NCBI GenBank assembly: GCA_963732925.1
Contig: CAVTBJ010000009.1
Span: 161,655-225,654, forward strand
Reading direction: 5' to 3'
Origin: DASZRZ01 sp963732925
GTDB lineage: Bacteria; Acidobacteriota; Terriglobia; Terriglobales; Acidobacteriaceae
Length of the DNA stretch: 64,000 nt
The position numbers and the translations under genes are program-made. The notes under the pieces were generated by a model. It made no database searches, had not been told where the DNA came from, and was given only the letters and a program-made list of their open reading frames with translations. Within the stretch, counting starts at the first letter, position 1; each line of letters begins with the position of its first letter. Shown piece by piece: positions 63,464 to 64,000 of the stretch.

Positions 63464-64000
63464 TGGGTTCGTCTATCTCCGGCAACAGCAGGGCTGTTGC
63501 GAGGGCAGCACTGCCCGCCCTACCAGCGAACGTTCCCATGATAGGAGAGTTCCTGACGTAAGTACATCACGTAAGTACATCGCCAAGAGTCGTGCACCGG
63601 TGCCACTCCAGCTATTTTCCTGCCATTCAGGAAAACCTTCTAGAGCCAGTCAGTGCCAGAACCTTTGTAATCACGCGCTGGTGGACTGTTCCCAGAACCT
63701 CGCCTGAGGTTCGAGGGTTTGTTCTTCGGCTGGGATTTTCCGGAGAAGGCAAAAGAAGTCAAAGCGCCGGGGAGATCCCTTGAATTTTCGCAGATCTCAA
63801 TAACGCAAGATGGCTCACGACATGGAGTGTAACTGCCTGAAAGGAAGTAGCTTGAATGATTTTAGATGGGTCTGCCGCTGGCCTCGTCGAAATGCCTATC
63901 AAAAGGTTTATGTTCACTAATTGAATTGCTTCGGCCGTTATTCTTGTCACTTTCGTGGAGCAATACGTAATGGTTAGTGGTGCGGCAAAAAAATGTATTG
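63464..64000. other. 537-base end region without a supported gene
   Basis: No convincing protein frame: the short frames at 63592-63783 (+) and 63759-63950 (-) have no family features. A 13-base direct repeat ACGTAAGTACATC occurs twice in tandem at 63556-63581, close to the start side of the transpeptidase gene. The final 150 bases become AT-rich. A gene continuing past 64000 cannot be excluded. Confidence 0.5.

Overview
The window looks like a high-GC chromosomal segment of an acidobacterium (probably Acidobacteriales or Koribacter-like; inference from gene content, not from a marker gene). Pointers are a cyclic-nucleotide-binding/thioredoxin-reductase fusion, carboxypeptidase-regulatory-like secreted proteins, a winged-helix regulator carrying its own membrane segments, a DUF3467 protein, a glycogen-debranching/glycosyltransferase cluster, sigma-54 activators and an LpxB gene (Gram-negative envelope). 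No rRNA or tRNA gene, no CRISPR array, no transposase and no phage gene was seen; most of it is ordinary housekeeping and envelope biology.

Layout. 1-8.4 kb: redox and cofactor genes (TrxR fusion, single-haem secreted protein, IscU-like scaffold, radical SAM plus glutaredoxin, TlpA-like thioredoxin, Nudix remnant, YmdB phosphoesterase). 8.5-19 kb: Spy-like protein, acyl-CoA ligase, ThiG, FtsB, phosphoglucomutase, CutA, DUF5996, M48 protease, aspartase. 19.2-23.7 kb: a drug-efflux type ABC operon with its TetR regulator and a likely operator, then a YVTN propeller and a lipoprotein. 23.7-32.6 kb: FabH, SRP RNA, transglutaminase, glycerate kinase, LpxB and an M1-like protein, nearly all frameshifted. 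32.6-38.2 kb: family 5 uracil-DNA glycosylase, GT39, DUF3467, GAF protein, PilT. 38.2-39.1 kb: a gene-free stretch ending in a strong plus-strand terminator, the best candidate for an undescribed RNA. 39-44.7 kb: GlgA, RsmA, a translationally coupled GtrA / CDP-alcohol phosphotransferase / START-like operon and a divergent membrane-bound regulator. 44.8-50.9 kb: minus-strand cluster of debranching enzyme and glycosyltransferases in which two genes carry internal deletions. 51-62 kb: signalling genes (degenerate receiver, two NtrC-type activators, a histidine kinase) with a BNR propeller, an OmpA-family outer membrane protein and a lipoprotein. 62.2-63.5 kb: a penicillin-binding transpeptidase.

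A striking property is the number of broken genes: about a dozen genes, including essential ones (fabH, lpxB), carry one or more frameshifts, an in-frame stop or internal deletions, while their neighbours are intact. Conserved protein sequence resumes immediately in another frame, so most of these are probably sequencing or assembly errors, but the two deletion-type rearrangements in the glycosyltransferase cluster need separate explanation. Genes called pseudogene below are annotated over their full reconstructed extent.
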